From assembly GCF_003668565.1 (NCBI RefSeq), contig NZ_RCWJ01000002.1, positions 744,001 to 808,000 on the forward strand: DNA of 64,000 nt, given 5' to 3'. A model generated the notes under the pieces. It did no database searches and had not been told where the DNA came from. It saw only the letters and a list, made by a program, of their open reading frames with translations. Source of the stretch: Mycetocola zhadangensis (GTDB lineage: Bacteria > Actinomycetota > Actinomycetes > Actinomycetales > Microbacteriaceae). Positions 45,526-56,649 of this stretch are shown here, piece after piece. The translations under genes and the position numbers were made by a program. The stretch's first letter is position 1; each line of letters begins with the position of its first letter.

Positions 45526-46329
45526 CTACCGGCGCAGGTGCCGATACGCGCGAGCCGAGAGCGGCAGGAACACCAGCGTCAGGACCAGGGGCCAAAGCAA
45601 AGCCATGGGCACGGCCCACTCGGTCATCCAGCCCGACGTTACTCCGGTTGGATTCCCGAACAGCTGCCTGGTCGCCGTTGCTGTCGCCGATATCGGGTTC
45701 CACTGCGCGATGGCGCCGAGCCAACCCGGCATCGTCTCGGGTGCCACGAAGACGTTGGAGAGGAACCCGACCGGCCACACCAGCACTTGGACGGCCATCG
45801 TCGCGGCCGGACTGCGGAAGGCGATGCCCAGGAAGATACCGATCCAGAGCAGGGCGAATCGTAGCCACAGCAGGAGTGCGACAGCGACGAGCGCAGACCC
45901 GAGATCTGTCGTGATGCGCCACCCGATGAACAGCCCACCGACGATCAGCACGGCCAGGTTGAGAACCGAAGACGCCATGTCGGCTCCGCACCGGCCAAAT
46001 GCCACCGCTGAACTGTGGATCGGCATCGAACGGAAGCGATCTGTGATGCCCTTCGTGGCATCCGTCGACATCGCAAGCATGGTTCCTTCGAGCCCGAACA
46101 GCATGGTGAGGGTGAACATGCCCGGCAGGAGGAAGTTGATGTAGTCGCCGCCGCCAGGCACCTCGATGGCGCCGCCGAACAGGAACCCGAACATCAGCAG
46201 GAGCATGATCGAGAAAAGCAGGCCGAAGATCGGCAGTGCTGGCTGGCGAACCCAGTGCAGCAGTTCGCGCTGGGTGAGGATCCACCCGTTGCGGAGAGCG
46301 GGGGAGCGTGGCGTCAAAAGAGTGGTCAT
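45526..46329 (-). CDS. ABC-2 type transporter permease (DrrB-like)
   Basis: A 267-residue membrane protein with six helices and the ABC-2 layout (LTQRELLHWVRQPALPIFGL at the start, LLPGMFTLTMLFGLEGTML, WPVGFLSNVFVAPETMPGWL near the end), as in daunorubicin exporters. It overlaps the ATPase gene by ATGA (46326-46329). With the ATPase it likely exports a drug-like or lipid substrate, under the divergent TetR regulator. Confidence 0.92.
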   Translation of the reverse strand: MTTLLTPRSPALRNGWILTQRELLHWVRQPALPIFGLLFSIMLLLMFGFLFGGAIEVPGGGDYINFLLPGMFTLTMLFGLEGTMLAMSTDATKGITDRFRSMPIHSSAVAFGRCGADMASSVLNLAVLIVGGLFIGWRITTDLGSALVAVALLLWLRFALLWIGIFLGIAFRSPAATMAVQVLVWPVGFLSNVFVAPETMPGWLGAIAQWNPISATATATRQLFGNPTGVTSGWMTEWAVPMALLWPLVLTLVFLPLSARAYRHLRR

Positions 46330-47270
46330 GATGCGTTCTCCTGGGCGGTCAGGGCGAGGAAGACCTCATCGAGTGTCGGGCGCCGCAGAACCAGGTCGAC
46401 AGGTTCGATGCCGGCGTCGTCGAGGGCGCGAACCGCAGCCATCAGCGCTGCCGTTCCGGCTGGTGCCTCGATCGTCACCGAGCGACCGGCCTCGTCGATC
46501 GTCGGTTCCGTATGGACACGAACGGATGCTGCGACGCGCGCCAGCTCTGCGGCATCCGTTACCGTGATCACAATTCGGTCGGCACCCAGCTGCTTCTTCA
46601 GTTCATCGGGTGTCCCAGACTGCACGACATGTCCGGCGTTCATCACTGAAATGCTGTCGGCCAACTGATCGGCCTCGTCGAGGTACTGGGTAGTGAGCAG
46701 CACTGTCGTTCCTTGTGCTGCGATGGTGCGGATGGTGCGCCAGACTTCATTGCGTCCGCGGGGGTCGAGTCCCGTCGTCGGTTCGTCGAGGAAAAGCACG
46801 GCCGGGGAAAGGATCAGGCTCGCAGCGATATCGAGCCGTCGGCGCATGCCACCCGAGTATCCCGACACCGGTCGCCCGGCCGCTTCGGTGAGGTCGAAGG
46901 CGTTGAGCAGTTGCGCGGCTCGAGCGGTTGCGGCGCTCTTGCTGAGGCCGAACAGTCGGCCGAACATCACGAGGTTCTGGGTGCCGCCGAGGATCTCGTC
47001 GACCGCGGCGGCCTGCCCGACGAGTCCGATGCGTTGTCGAACCTTTGCCGGAGACGTGCGGACGTTGTGCCCGGCGACGCTTGCCTCGCCTCTGTCGACG
47101 TCGATGAGCGTCGCCAGCGCACGCACCGCGGTGCTTTTGCCAGCGCCGTTTGGGCCGAGCAGCCCGTGAATCGTGCCTGGCGGGATGTCCAGGGAGAAGT
47201 CGTCGAGGGCCTTCACATCGCCGTAGCGTTTGTGCAGCCCTGAGGCGGTGAGGGAGAGGGGGGAAGGCAC
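46326..47270 (-). CDS. ABC transporter ATPase (DrrA-like)
   Basis: A 314-residue ATPase. Walker A GPNGAGKST, signature YSGGMRRRLDIA, Walker B LFLDEPTTGLD and the H-loop region TTQYLDEADQLAD are intact. A C-terminal extension after residue 220 is typical of DrrA proteins. Starts at GTG with AAGGAG upstream. First gene of a two-gene exporter operon divergent from a TetR gene. Confidence 0.95.
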   Translation of the reverse strand: MPSPLSLTASGLHKRYGDVKALDDFSLDIPPGTIHGLLGPNGAGKSTAVRALATLIDVDRGEASVAGHNVRTSPAKVRQRIGLVGQAAAVDEILGGTQNLVMFGRLFGLSKSAATARAAQLLNAFDLTEAAGRPVSGYSGGMRRRLDIAASLILSPAVLFLDEPTTGLDPRGRNEVWRTIRTIAAQGTTVLLTTQYLDEADQLADSISVMNAGHVVQSGTPDELKKQLGADRIVITVTDAAELARVAASVRVHTEPTIDEAGRSVTIEAPAGTAALMAAVRALDDAGIEPVDLVLRRPTLDEVFLALTAQENAS

Positions 47271-47284
47271 AATACTCCTTATGT

Positions 47285-47343
47285 CGTACGCCCTACGGAG
47301 TTAGCAGGATTAATGAGCGTACACCATACGGAATAAGTACACT
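47285..47343. promoter_or_regulatory. Duplicated TetR operators between divergent genes
   Basis: CGTACGCCCTACGGA (47285-47299) and CGTACACCATACGGA (47318-47332) are direct copies, each an imperfect CGTA/TACG dyad, 33 bases (three turns) apart. TACACT (47338-47343) is a -10 box six bases before the TetR ATG. The first copy also sits next to the ATPase start, so one repressor could shut both directions. Confidence 0.75.
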
Positions 47344-47349
47344 AGGGCA

Positions 47350-48120
47350 ATGGCCCCGAACGATCCGACAGCACAGAGCGACCCCGACCGCGCCCTTGCA
47401 CTGCTCTGGCGGCACGAGCTCGGCGAACACCCACCGGCGCGCGGGCCGAAACAAAAGTCCACGGTGAACGCCGTCGTTGAGTGCGGCATCGCTCTCGCCG
47501 ATGATGAAGGACTCGACGCGTTTTCGATGCGGAAGGTAGCGGAGCGCCTGGGGATGGGGGTGATGAGTCTGTACACCTACGTGCCTGGGCGGGAGGAGCT
47601 GATCGGGTTGATGGTGGACCAGGTCACCGGTGAGGTGGAGCACCCAGCGCTCGACGGCGATCTGCGAAGCCGGCTCGACACCGTGGCCAGGCACCTCTGG
47701 GATGAATACCGCAGGCACCCGTGGCTCTTACAGGTCGATACGTCCAGGCCCGCACTCGGACCCCACGTTTCGAACCGATACGAATGGGAGCTGTCAGCGG
47801 TCGATGGCGTGGGAATCAGCGACATCGACATGGACCAGGTCGTGACCCTGATCGCCGGGTTTGTGTCGAGCGCAGCCCGGACCGCGAGAGATCAGGAAGT
47901 CACCCAGCAACAATCGGGAGTGAGCGATGCCGAGTGGTGGGAGGTGAATGCGCCGGTTCTGGAGAAGGTGATGGATGGATCGAAGTATCCCATCGCCGGA
48001 CGCGTCGGGCAGGCGGCTGGTGAGGCGTACCAGGCGGCCAGTAATCCCGAGCTGGCTTTCGAGTTCGGCCTCGCACGGGTCCTCGACGGAATTCTGGTCT
48101 TCGTTGAGGCGGGCGGCTGA
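47350..48120 (+). CDS. TetR family regulator
   Basis: A 256-residue regulator. Helix-turn-helix at about residues 40-85 (ALADDEGLDAFSMRKVAERL, GVMSLYTYVPGREELIGLM) and a TetR C-terminal ligand domain (WLLQVDTSRPALGPHVSNRY). It likely represses the divergent DrrAB-like exporter. No ribosome site precedes the ATG, which is six bases after a -10 box: a leaderless start. The last codons form one arm of a terminator hairpin. Confidence 0.92.
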   Translation: MAPNDPTAQSDPDRALALLWRHELGEHPPARGPKQKSTVNAVVECGIALADDEGLDAFSMRKVAERLGMGVMSLYTYVPGREELIGLMVDQVTGEVEHPALDGDLRSRLDTVARHLWDEYRRHPWLLQVDTSRPALGPHVSNRYEWELSAVDGVGISDIDMDQVVTLIAGFVSSAARTARDQEVTQQQSGVSDAEWWEVNAPVLEKVMDGSKYPIAGRVGQAAGEAYQAASNPELAFEFGLARVLDGILVFVEAGG

Positions 48121-48137
48121 GGCGCCGCCCGCCTCAA
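48104..48137. terminator. Bidirectional terminator overlapping the end of tetR
   Basis: TTGAGGCGGGCGGC (48104-48117) is perfectly inverted as GCCGCCCGCCTCAA (48124-48137), 14 base pairs with a 6-base loop. It contains the tetR stop codon and ends just before the stop of the convergent gene, so it can serve both. Confidence 0.82.
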
Positions 48138-48141
48138 CCGG

Positions 48142-48804
48142 CTATCCGGCCGAAACCCCAGCGGCGACCGCGGCCGCGATCGGGGTTTCGCCTGAAATGG
48201 CTTCCCAGGTGAAGCCGGCCGTTTCCGGGAAGGTCAGCGCTGCGGCGACCAGCGCTGCGACGTCGGCACGGGGGATCGAACCCTTGCCGGTGCTCGCCTC
48301 GAGCTTGACCATGCCGGTCGGTTCGTCATCGGTGAGTGCTCCCGGGCGCAGGATTGTCCACGCCAGCGACGTCTTTTTCAGATCGATGTCCGCATTGCGC
48401 TTTGCAGCGACATAGGCGGCCCAGACGTCGTCGCCCGTGTCGATCTCGCCGTCGATCCCCATCGCCGAAATCTGCACGAAACGACTCACGCCTGCACGCT
48501 CGGCTGCGGCCGCCGACTTGACCGAACCCTCGTAGTCGACGGTGTGCTTGCGTTCCGCGCTGGAACCGGGGCCGGCCCCAGCGGCGAACACAACAGCATC
48601 CGCCCCCGTCAGAATTGGAACGAGGTCATCGACGGACGCCGTCTCGATGTCGCAGACCACAGGTTCAGCACCCAGGCCGGCGATGTCTGACGCGTGGTCG
48701 GCGTTGCGGAACACGCTGACCACCTCGTCGCCGTTGTCGACCAACTGTGTTGTGAGGATGCGGCTGATCTTTCCGTGACCTCCGATGAGCACGATGCGAC
48801 TCAT
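48142..48804 (-). CDS. NAD(P)-binding protein, NmrA/atypical SDR type
   Basis: A 220-residue Rossmann protein. The dinucleotide loop is IGGHGKISRIL at residues 7-17, followed by AVVFAAGAGPGS and FVQISAMGI; YVAAKRNAD supplies a tyrosine-lysine pair. Such proteins act as NADPH-dependent reductases or redox sensors (YwnB-like). Substrate unknown. GGGAGA precedes the ATG. Convergent with tetR. Confidence 0.9.
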   Translation of the reverse strand: MSRIVLIGGHGKISRILTTQLVDNGDEVVSVFRNADHASDIAGLGAEPVVCDIETASVDDLVPILTGADAVVFAAGAGPGSSAERKHTVDYEGSVKSAAAAERAGVSRFVQISAMGIDGEIDTGDDVWAAYVAAKRNADIDLKKTSLAWTILRPGALTDDEPTGMVKLEASTGKGSIPRADVAALVAAALTFPETAGFTWEAISGETPIAAAVAAGVSAG

Positions 48805-48835
48805 GTGATTCTCCCTTGCTGGTGTGCGCCGTCGG

Positions 48836-49840
48836 CTAGGACGGGCGGTTTTCGGGTGATGTGGTCTTCGCCGGGTCGGTCTCAGGCAGTGAGCCGAGGA
48901 CCTCGTCGATGCGTCCCAGGGTCTCAGCTGAGAGCTTCACGCCTGACGCCTTCACGTTGTCGCGCACCTGCTCGGGGCGAGACGCGCCGATGAGTGCGGC
49001 AGCGACATTGTCGTTGGCGAGCACCCAGGCGATCGCCAACTGAGCGAGGGTGAGACCGTTCTCGTCGGCGATCGGCTTCAGGTTCTGAACGGCGGTGAGC
49101 ACCTCGTCGCGGAGGAACGCCTTCACCGTGTCTGCGCCGCCCTTCTCGTCTGTCGCACGCGAACCCTCCGGCAGCGGCTGGCCAGGCAGGTACTTGCCAG
49201 ACAGGATGCCCTGCGCGACCGGAGACCAGACGATCTGGGAGATACCGAGTTCACGCGACGCCGGAACGACCTCGTCCTCGATGACCCGCCACAGCATCGA
49301 GTACTGCGGCTGGTTGGAGACGAGCGAGAAGCCGAGGTCCTTCGCGAGAGCAGCACCCTGGCGCAATTGGTCGGCGTTCCACTCCGAGACACCGATGTAC
49401 AGGGCCTTGCCCTGCCGCACGACATCCGCGAACGCCTGCATGGTCTCTTCGAGGGGCGTGTGATAGTCGAATCGGTGTGCCTGGTAGAGGTCGACGTAGT
49501 CGGTGCCGAGCCGGGTCAGCGAGCCGTGAATCGACTCCATGATGTGCTTGCGGCTGAGCCCGGAGTCGTTCGGACCCTTCGGACCGGTCGGCCAGTACAC
49601 CTTGGTGAAGATCTCCAGCGACTCGCGGCGTCCGTTCGCCAGCGCTTCGCCGAGCACGGTCTCCGCAGCGGTGTTCGCGTAGGCGTCAGCCGTGTCGAAG
49701 GTGGTGATACCGCTCTCGAGCGCGGCCGCGACGCACTGCTTCGCCGTGTCGTTCTCGACCTGCGACCCGTGGGTCAGCCAGTTGCCGTAGGTGATTTCCG
49801 AAATTTTCAGGCCAGAGTTGCCGAGGTATCGATAGTCCAT
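48836..49840 (-). CDS. Aldo/keto reductase
   Basis: A 334-residue NADPH-dependent TIM barrel. The catalytic tetrad can be seen: Asp and Tyr in TFDTADAYANTAAE, Lys in IFTKVYW, His in LYQAHRFDYHT. The ending LIGASRPEQVRDNVKA is the cofactor-binding end. Closest in layout to the potassium-channel beta/YajO-type group. TAGCGT lies six bases before the ATG with no ribosome site, suggesting its own leaderless promoter just after mdh. Confidence 0.95.
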   Translation of the reverse strand: MDYRYLGNSGLKISEITYGNWLTHGSQVENDTAKQCVAAALESGITTFDTADAYANTAAETVLGEALANGRRESLEIFTKVYWPTGPKGPNDSGLSRKHIMESIHGSLTRLGTDYVDLYQAHRFDYHTPLEETMQAFADVVRQGKALYIGVSEWNADQLRQGAALAKDLGFSLVSNQPQYSMLWRVIEDEVVPASRELGISQIVWSPVAQGILSGKYLPGQPLPEGSRATDEKGGADTVKAFLRDEVLTAVQNLKPIADENGLTLAQLAIAWVLANDNVAAALIGASRPEQVRDNVKASGVKLSAETLGRIDEVLGSLPETDPAKTTSPENRPS

Positions 49841-49862
49841 GCGGCCACGCTACGCCCGCGAG

Positions 49863-51887
<2,025 letters not shown>

Positions 51888-51951
51888 CCCTCCCGGCCCG
51901 GGCTGCGCAAGGCGTGGTCACCTTTGTTGATCAGCGGGTAAATTGTGGCCC

Positions 51952-52842
51952 GTGACGTTCAATCCTGACTCAGACATTTCCGGCAGCAATGTGCGCAAGC
52001 GCGGTCGCGGAACCGCGATCGGCGTCGGCGGCGGTGGACTCGCGGTCGTCGCTGTTTTCCTCATCGCCCAGTTCACCGGAATCGACCTGAGCGGGATCAT
52101 CGGTGGTGGCGCCGGTGGCGGGTCCGAGCCCGCTGCAACGTCCTTGAACGAGCAGTGCAAAACCGGTGAAGACGCGAATGCCAACGTTGAGTGTCTGATG
52201 TCGGGTGCAGGGGCGTCCATGGACGCGTACTGGGTCGAGAACTACAGCACGGTGGCGAGCGGCGAGTACCGCACGCCACGGTTTGACCTGTTCGAAGCAT
52301 CGACAACGACCGGGTGCGGCGCAGCTTCCAGTGCAACAGGCCCGTTCTACTGCCCAGGGGATGAGACGCTCTACATCGACACCTCGTTCTTCTCGCAGCT
52401 GCGCGAACCGCCGTTCGACACCACGGGCGGTCCGCTCGCGCAGCTGTACATTGCCGCACACGAGTGGGGACACCACATCCAGGCCATCTCCGGAATCATG
52501 GAGTCCGCCGACCGCACAGGCACAGGACCGGACTCGGACTCGGTGCGCATCGAGCTTCAGGCCGACTGCTTCGCCGGCGCCTGGGTCGCAGGGGCCAGTG
52601 AGACCGAGGACAAAAACGGCGTCACCTTCCTCGAGCGCCCAACCGCAGCGCAAATCGCCGATGCGCTCGACGCAGCGGCTGCCGTTGGTGACGACCGCAT
52701 CCAGGCCGGCTCAGGCCAGGGCGTGAACTCTGAGGCCTGGACGCACGGCTCGAGCGAGCAGCGCCAGCGCTGGTTCAACGCCGGCCGCGAGGGCGGCCCT
52801 GGCAACTGCGACACCTTCGCGGTGAACGGCTCGCAGCTCTAA
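51952..52842 (+). CDS. Neutral zinc metallopeptidase (YpfJ family)
   Basis: A 296-residue protein with a short basic cytosolic start, one membrane helix (GVGGGGLAVVAVFLIAQFTG) and an outer peptidase domain. Zinc-binding HEWGHH at His170-His174 and the downstream ELQADCFAGAWV glutamate are intact. Family members are membrane-anchored proteases of unknown target. Start chosen at GTG 51952, where TAAATT ends seven bases upstream; the TTG at 51943 is less likely. Confidence 0.93.
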   Translation: MTFNPDSDISGSNVRKRGRGTAIGVGGGGLAVVAVFLIAQFTGIDLSGIIGGGAGGGSEPAATSLNEQCKTGEDANANVECLMSGAGASMDAYWVENYSTVASGEYRTPRFDLFEASTTTGCGAASSATGPFYCPGDETLYIDTSFFSQLREPPFDTTGGPLAQLYIAAHEWGHHIQAISGIMESADRTGTGPDSDSVRIELQADCFAGAWVAGASETEDKNGVTFLERPTAAQIADALDAAAAVGDDRIQAGSGQGVNSEAWTHGSSEQRQRWFNAGREGGPGNCDTFAVNGSQL

Positions 52843-52856
52843 CTTTCCGCCATAAC

Positions 52857-52887
52857 CCCGAGCGGATGCCTGTTGGTGCCGCTCGGG
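52857..52887 (+). terminator. Terminator after the metallopeptidase gene
   Basis: CCCGAGCGG (52857-52865) is perfectly inverted as CCGCTCGGG (52879-52887) with a 13-base loop that includes ATGCC. It begins 14 bases after the stop. Confidence 0.75.
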
Positions 52888-52971
52888 ACGGTACCGGGGT
52901 ATGAGGGAGGGCCCTCTTTCCTGCCCTGCGGGAGGACGCGACGGTGCGCCGGTCGCCCGTAATCTCGCAGC

Positions 52972-53904
52972 ATGATTGAAGCACGCAACCTCACCAAGAC
53001 CTACGGGCAAAAAACCGCGGTCAACGACATTACGTTCACTGTCCGGCCCGGAATCGTGACGGGATTTCTCGGACCAAACGGCGCGGGCAAGTCCACCACG
53101 ATGCGCATGATCGTCGGGCTGGACCGCCCCACGGCAGGCCGAGTCACCGTCAACGGCCGGTACTACGCCGCCCACACCTCACCGCTCTCCGAGGTCGGGG
53201 CCCTGCTCGACGCGAAAGCCGTTCACACCGGACGCAATGCCGAGAACCACCTCCTCGCCCTCGCGGCGACGGCCCGCATCCCGAAGCGTCGGGTGCACGA
53301 GGTGATCGAACTCACCGGGCTCGAGTCCGTCGCACGCAAGCGCGTCGGCGGATTCTCACTCGGCATGGGGCAGCGGCTCGGCATCGCCGCTGCCCTGCTT
53401 GGCGACCCGCAGACTCTCATCCTCGACGAACCCATCAACGGCCTCGACCCGGAGGGGGTGCGCTGGGTGCGATCGCTGGTTCGGGGCCTCGCGGCTGAGG
53501 GACGCACCGTCCTTCTGTCGAGTCACCTGATGAGTGAGATGGCCGTGACAGCCGACCACCTGATCGTCCTCGGCAAGGGACGCGTGATCGCCGACTCCCC
53601 TGTCGCGGACATCATTGGCGGCGCTTCGCTCGTAAGCGTCCGAGTTCGCTCGCCACAAGCATCCGTTCTCGCCTCAACGCTCGCTTCCCCCGACGTCACC
53701 ATCACCCACGCTGAGCACGACATGCTCACCGTCACCGGACTCGACCCCCGAACCATCGGCGACCTCGCCGCTCGAGGAGGGATCGCCCTGCACGAACTCA
53801 CCCCGATTTCAGCCTCGCTCGAAGAGGCCTACCTGCAACTCACGAATGACGATGTGGAGTACCGCACAGGTGCCTCCGCGCGAAACCTGGAGGTCTCGCG
53901 ATGA
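52972..53904 (+). CDS. ABC transporter ATPase
   Basis: A 310-residue ATPase with Walker A GPNGAGKST, signature FSLGMGQRLGIA and Walker B LILDEPINGLD (Thr replaced by Ile in the usual DEPT/DEPF position). The C-terminal part (VRVRSPQASVLASTLASPDV) is the extension common in exporters of this group. TAATCT lies six bases before the ATG: leaderless start likely. First gene of an operon with a permease and a two-component system. Confidence 0.95.
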   Translation: MIEARNLTKTYGQKTAVNDITFTVRPGIVTGFLGPNGAGKSTTMRMIVGLDRPTAGRVTVNGRYYAAHTSPLSEVGALLDAKAVHTGRNAENHLLALAATARIPKRRVHEVIELTGLESVARKRVGGFSLGMGQRLGIAAALLGDPQTLILDEPINGLDPEGVRWVRSLVRGLAAEGRTVLLSSHLMSEMAVTADHLIVLGKGRVIADSPVADIIGGASLVSVRVRSPQASVLASTLASPDVTITHAEHDMLTVTGLDPRTIGDLAARGGIALHELTPISASLEEAYLQLTNDDVEYRTGASARNLEVSR

Positions 53905-54749
53905 CTACCGACTCACTGAATGGGGCGCTTGAAGTGCCAGAACTGCGGATGCCACGGGGCGCCACCGCGAGCCCGGTGCGTTTCGCCGGCATCCTTCGCT
54001 CCGAAACGATCAAGCTGCGCAGCCTGCGATCAACCGTATGGTCATACGCGATCCTGATTGCGATGTCCTTCGCGTTGACGGCTGTGCTCGCCGCAACGCT
54101 CGCGAGCACAATGGAGGGGTCGCTCCCGGCCGAGGCGCAGACGGGGATCGTCATGCAGGTCAGCTCGTTCCCGGTGGCCCTCGGACAACTCGTCGCCGCC
54201 GTCCTCGGTGTGCTCTTCATTGCAGGCGAGTACGGCACAGGAATGATCCGTTCGACGTTCACAGCGGTTCCTCGGCGCCTGCCGGTGCTCTGGGCCAAGG
54301 CGCTCGTCCTGTTCGTGGCAACGTTCGTCGTCGGGCTCATCTCTACAGTCGGCGCGTACCTGATCGGCAGTCCGTTCCTCTCAGGCAGCGGAATCGCCGC
54401 GCCGCTCAGCCATCCCGACGTGTTGCGCGCCGTGATCGGCGGAGCGCTGTACCTCGCCCTGATCGCGGTCTTCGCTCTCGGCGTCGGCACCGTCGTTCGC
54501 AACTCGGCCGGTGGCATCTCCGTGGTGCTCGGCATCATTCTCATCCTGCCGACGGTTCTGCAGTTCATTCCAGCCGAGTGGGCAACGAACACGGTTCCGT
54601 ACCTCATTTCCGAAGCGGGCCTCGGAGCTCTCGGCCTACAATCGGATAACCCTGCCCTCGAGCCCTGGCAGCAGCTGCTTGTTGTGCTCGGTTGGGTGGG
54701 AGCCTCGCTGACAGCCGGGGCCATCCTGATGAAGCGGAGAGACGCCTGA
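53901..54749 (+). CDS. ABC-2 type transporter permease
   Basis: A 282-residue membrane protein with six helices (SYAILIAMSFALTAVLAAT, AVLGVLFIAGEYGTGMIRST, LGIILILPTVLQFIP). EYGTGMIRSTFTAVPRR is a typical ABC-2 segment. It overlaps the ATPase gene by ATGA (53901-53904). The system likely exports or protects against an envelope-active compound, sensed by the coupled kinase; this is inferred from context. Confidence 0.92.
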   Translation: MTTDSLNGALEVPELRMPRGATASPVRFAGILRSETIKLRSLRSTVWSYAILIAMSFALTAVLAATLASTMEGSLPAEAQTGIVMQVSSFPVALGQLVAAVLGVLFIAGEYGTGMIRSTFTAVPRRLPVLWAKALVLFVATFVVGLISTVGAYLIGSPFLSGSGIAAPLSHPDVLRAVIGGALYLALIAVFALGVGTVVRNSAGGISVVLGIILILPTVLQFIPAEWATNTVPYLISEAGLGALGLQSDNPALEPWQQLLVVLGWVGASLTAGAILMKRRDA

Positions 54750-55999
54750 CCGAGACGCCGAACAGCTCCCCGCCGCACGCCACTCAGGGTGCGGACGGGG
54801 AGCTTCGTCTGCCTCGGCCCCCCGGCGTTATCCGCCTGTTTTGGGCGAGGCACTTGCGCACGGCGGATATCCTCATCGCCTCGATCTACGCGTTCCCTGA
54901 GGCAGTCGCTCGCATCGTCACCTACGTCGACGGATCTCTGTCGCCCGTCCTCAACACGTTCGCTCTGCTCCTCGGGGCAGTCACTACTGTGGCGCTCTAC
55001 AAGCGACGCAGCGCACCGATGACCGCGCTCATCATCACTCTCGCCGTCACTGCGCTGTTCATCTGGAACTCGAGCAGTATGGGGCCGATAGCTCTCACTA
55101 TCGCCCTCTACTCTGTTGCCGTTCATCACAGCGTTCGGGCGGCGTGGATCGGACTTGGCGCCACCGCAGTGGCGGTCGCGCTCGCCGGTCTTGCCACGGC
55201 AGGGATAGCAACCGACCCGGCCGATGCCGATGTGATTTCCACGATCATTGGCGGGCTGTTCGCGGTTCTGATCGGCATCAATATCGGCAACCGCAAGCGC
55301 TACATCGGGGCCCTTGTCGACCGTGCAGGCCAGTTGGCTCGAGAACGTGACCAGCAGGCGCAATTGGCCGCGGCATCCGAACGCTCGAGAATTGCCAGGG
55401 AGATGCACGACATCGTTGCGCACAGCCTGTCGGTGATGATTCGACTGGCCGATGGGGCTGAGGCCATGGTGGAGAAGGATCCAGACGCATCGCTCGCCGC
55501 CATCAGAAACGTCGGCTCGACCGGGCGTGCGTCGCTCGCCGAGATGAGGCGCCTGCTCGGGATTCTTCGCGACGAGGAGAACGAAATCGCGGAGCGGGCT
55601 CCCCAGCCGACGCTCGACGAACTTCCGCAGCTCGTTGAGAGCTATCGGGCAACGGGACTACCGGCGACATTGACCGTAACCGGTGTTCCTCCCGTCGGCC
55701 AGGGAGCGCAGGTGACGATCTATCGCGCGGTCCAGGAAGCGCTCACGAACGCGCTTCGCTACGCGTCGCAACCGAGTCGTGTGGATGTCGTACTGGAATG
55801 TGCCGACGGTGCGGTGACCGTCACGGTCACAGACGACGGCAAGGCCGGAGAAACCCCGGTCTCTGAGGGCACAGGTCGCGGACTCGTCGGCATGGCTGAG
55901 CGTGCTGCCCTTTATGGCGGGACCGTAACGAGTGGCCCCATGTCTGGCGGCGGATGGCGCGTCCACATGACGATGCCGGAAACAGGAGAAAACCCATGA
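54746..55999 (+). CDS. NarL-type sensor histidine kinase
   Basis: About 417 residues. Five or so membrane helices (residues 30-175) precede a HisKA_3 dimerisation helix with His221 in REMHDIVAHSLSVMI and an ATPase domain with VQEALTNALRYA and GRGLVGMAERAALYGG. No extracellular sensor domain is visible, so it may sense through the membrane or the ABC transporter. The only start near the upstream stop is CTG 54746, giving a CTGA overlap; TTG 54692 is the alternative. It is followed by its response regulator with ATGA overlap. Confidence 0.88.
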   Translation: MTETPNSSPPHATQGADGELRLPRPPGVIRLFWARHLRTADILIASIYAFPEAVARIVTYVDGSLSPVLNTFALLLGAVTTVALYKRRSAPMTALIITLAVTALFIWNSSSMGPIALTIALYSVAVHHSVRAAWIGLGATAVAVALAGLATAGIATDPADADVISTIIGGLFAVLIGINIGNRKRYIGALVDRAGQLARERDQQAQLAAASERSRIAREMHDIVAHSLSVMIRLADGAEAMVEKDPDASLAAIRNVGSTGRASLAEMRRLLGILRDEENEIAERAPQPTLDELPQLVESYRATGLPATLTVTGVPPVGQGAQVTIYRAVQEALTNALRYASQPSRVDVVLECADGAVTVTVTDDGKAGETPVSEGTGRGLVGMAERAALYGGTVTSGPMSGGGWRVHMTMPETGENP

Positions 56000-56649
56000 G
56001 CATTCGGTTGATGATCGTTGACGACCAGGACCTGTTGCGGATGGGGCTCGCGATGGTCCTCGCCGGGGAGGACGACATGGAGGTCGTCGGTGAAGCGGCA
56101 GATGGGGCAACCGCTGTCGATCGCGCGAGTGCACTTCGGCCGGATGTGATTCTGATGGACGTCCGAATGCCGGCGCTTGACGGAATCGAGGCGACGCGAC
56201 GCATTGTGGCGGAGCAGCCAGACGCGAAGGTCATCATCCTGACAACGTTCGACCTGGACGAGTATGCGTTTGGTGGCCTCAACGCCGGAGCGAGCGGGTT
56301 CCTGCTGAAAGACGCTCCGCCGGCAGAGTTGCTCGCCGCCGTCCGCGCGGTGGCGACGGGGGAGGCGAGCGTCTCACCCCGAATCACACGACGGATGCTC
56401 GACCTTTACGGTGGCAAGCTGCCGGTGGTCGGTGCAGATGGCTCCTCTTCACGGCTCGCGACGCTGACCGAACGTGAACTGGAAGTACTGACCGCCGTCG
56501 GCGAGGGATTGTCCAACTCGGAGATCGCCGGGCGTCTCTTCCTCTCGGAGTCGACCGTCAAAACGCACGTCGGCCGAATCCTCTTCAAACTCGAACTCCG
56601 TGACCGGGTGCAGGCCGTGATCCTCGCCCACCGTGAGGGTCTGGTTTAG
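55996..56649 (+). CDS. NarL/LuxR-type response regulator
   Basis: A 217-residue regulator. The receiver has DD near residue 10, phospho-acceptor Asp55 in VILMDVRMPALDG, Thr in LTTFDLDEY and Lys in FLLKDAPP. The C-terminal LuxR helix-turn-helix reads LTERELEVLTAVGEGLSNSE then ESTVKTHVGRILFKL. AGGAG precedes the ATG, which overlaps the kinase stop. It probably controls the upstream ABC exporter operon. Confidence 0.95.
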   Translation: MSIRLMIVDDQDLLRMGLAMVLAGEDDMEVVGEAADGATAVDRASALRPDVILMDVRMPALDGIEATRRIVAEQPDAKVIILTTFDLDEYAFGGLNAGASGFLLKDAPPAELLAAVRAVATGEASVSPRITRRMLDLYGGKLPVVGADGSSSRLATLTERELEVLTAVGEGLSNSEIAGRLFLSESTVKTHVGRILFKLELRDRVQAVILAHREGLV

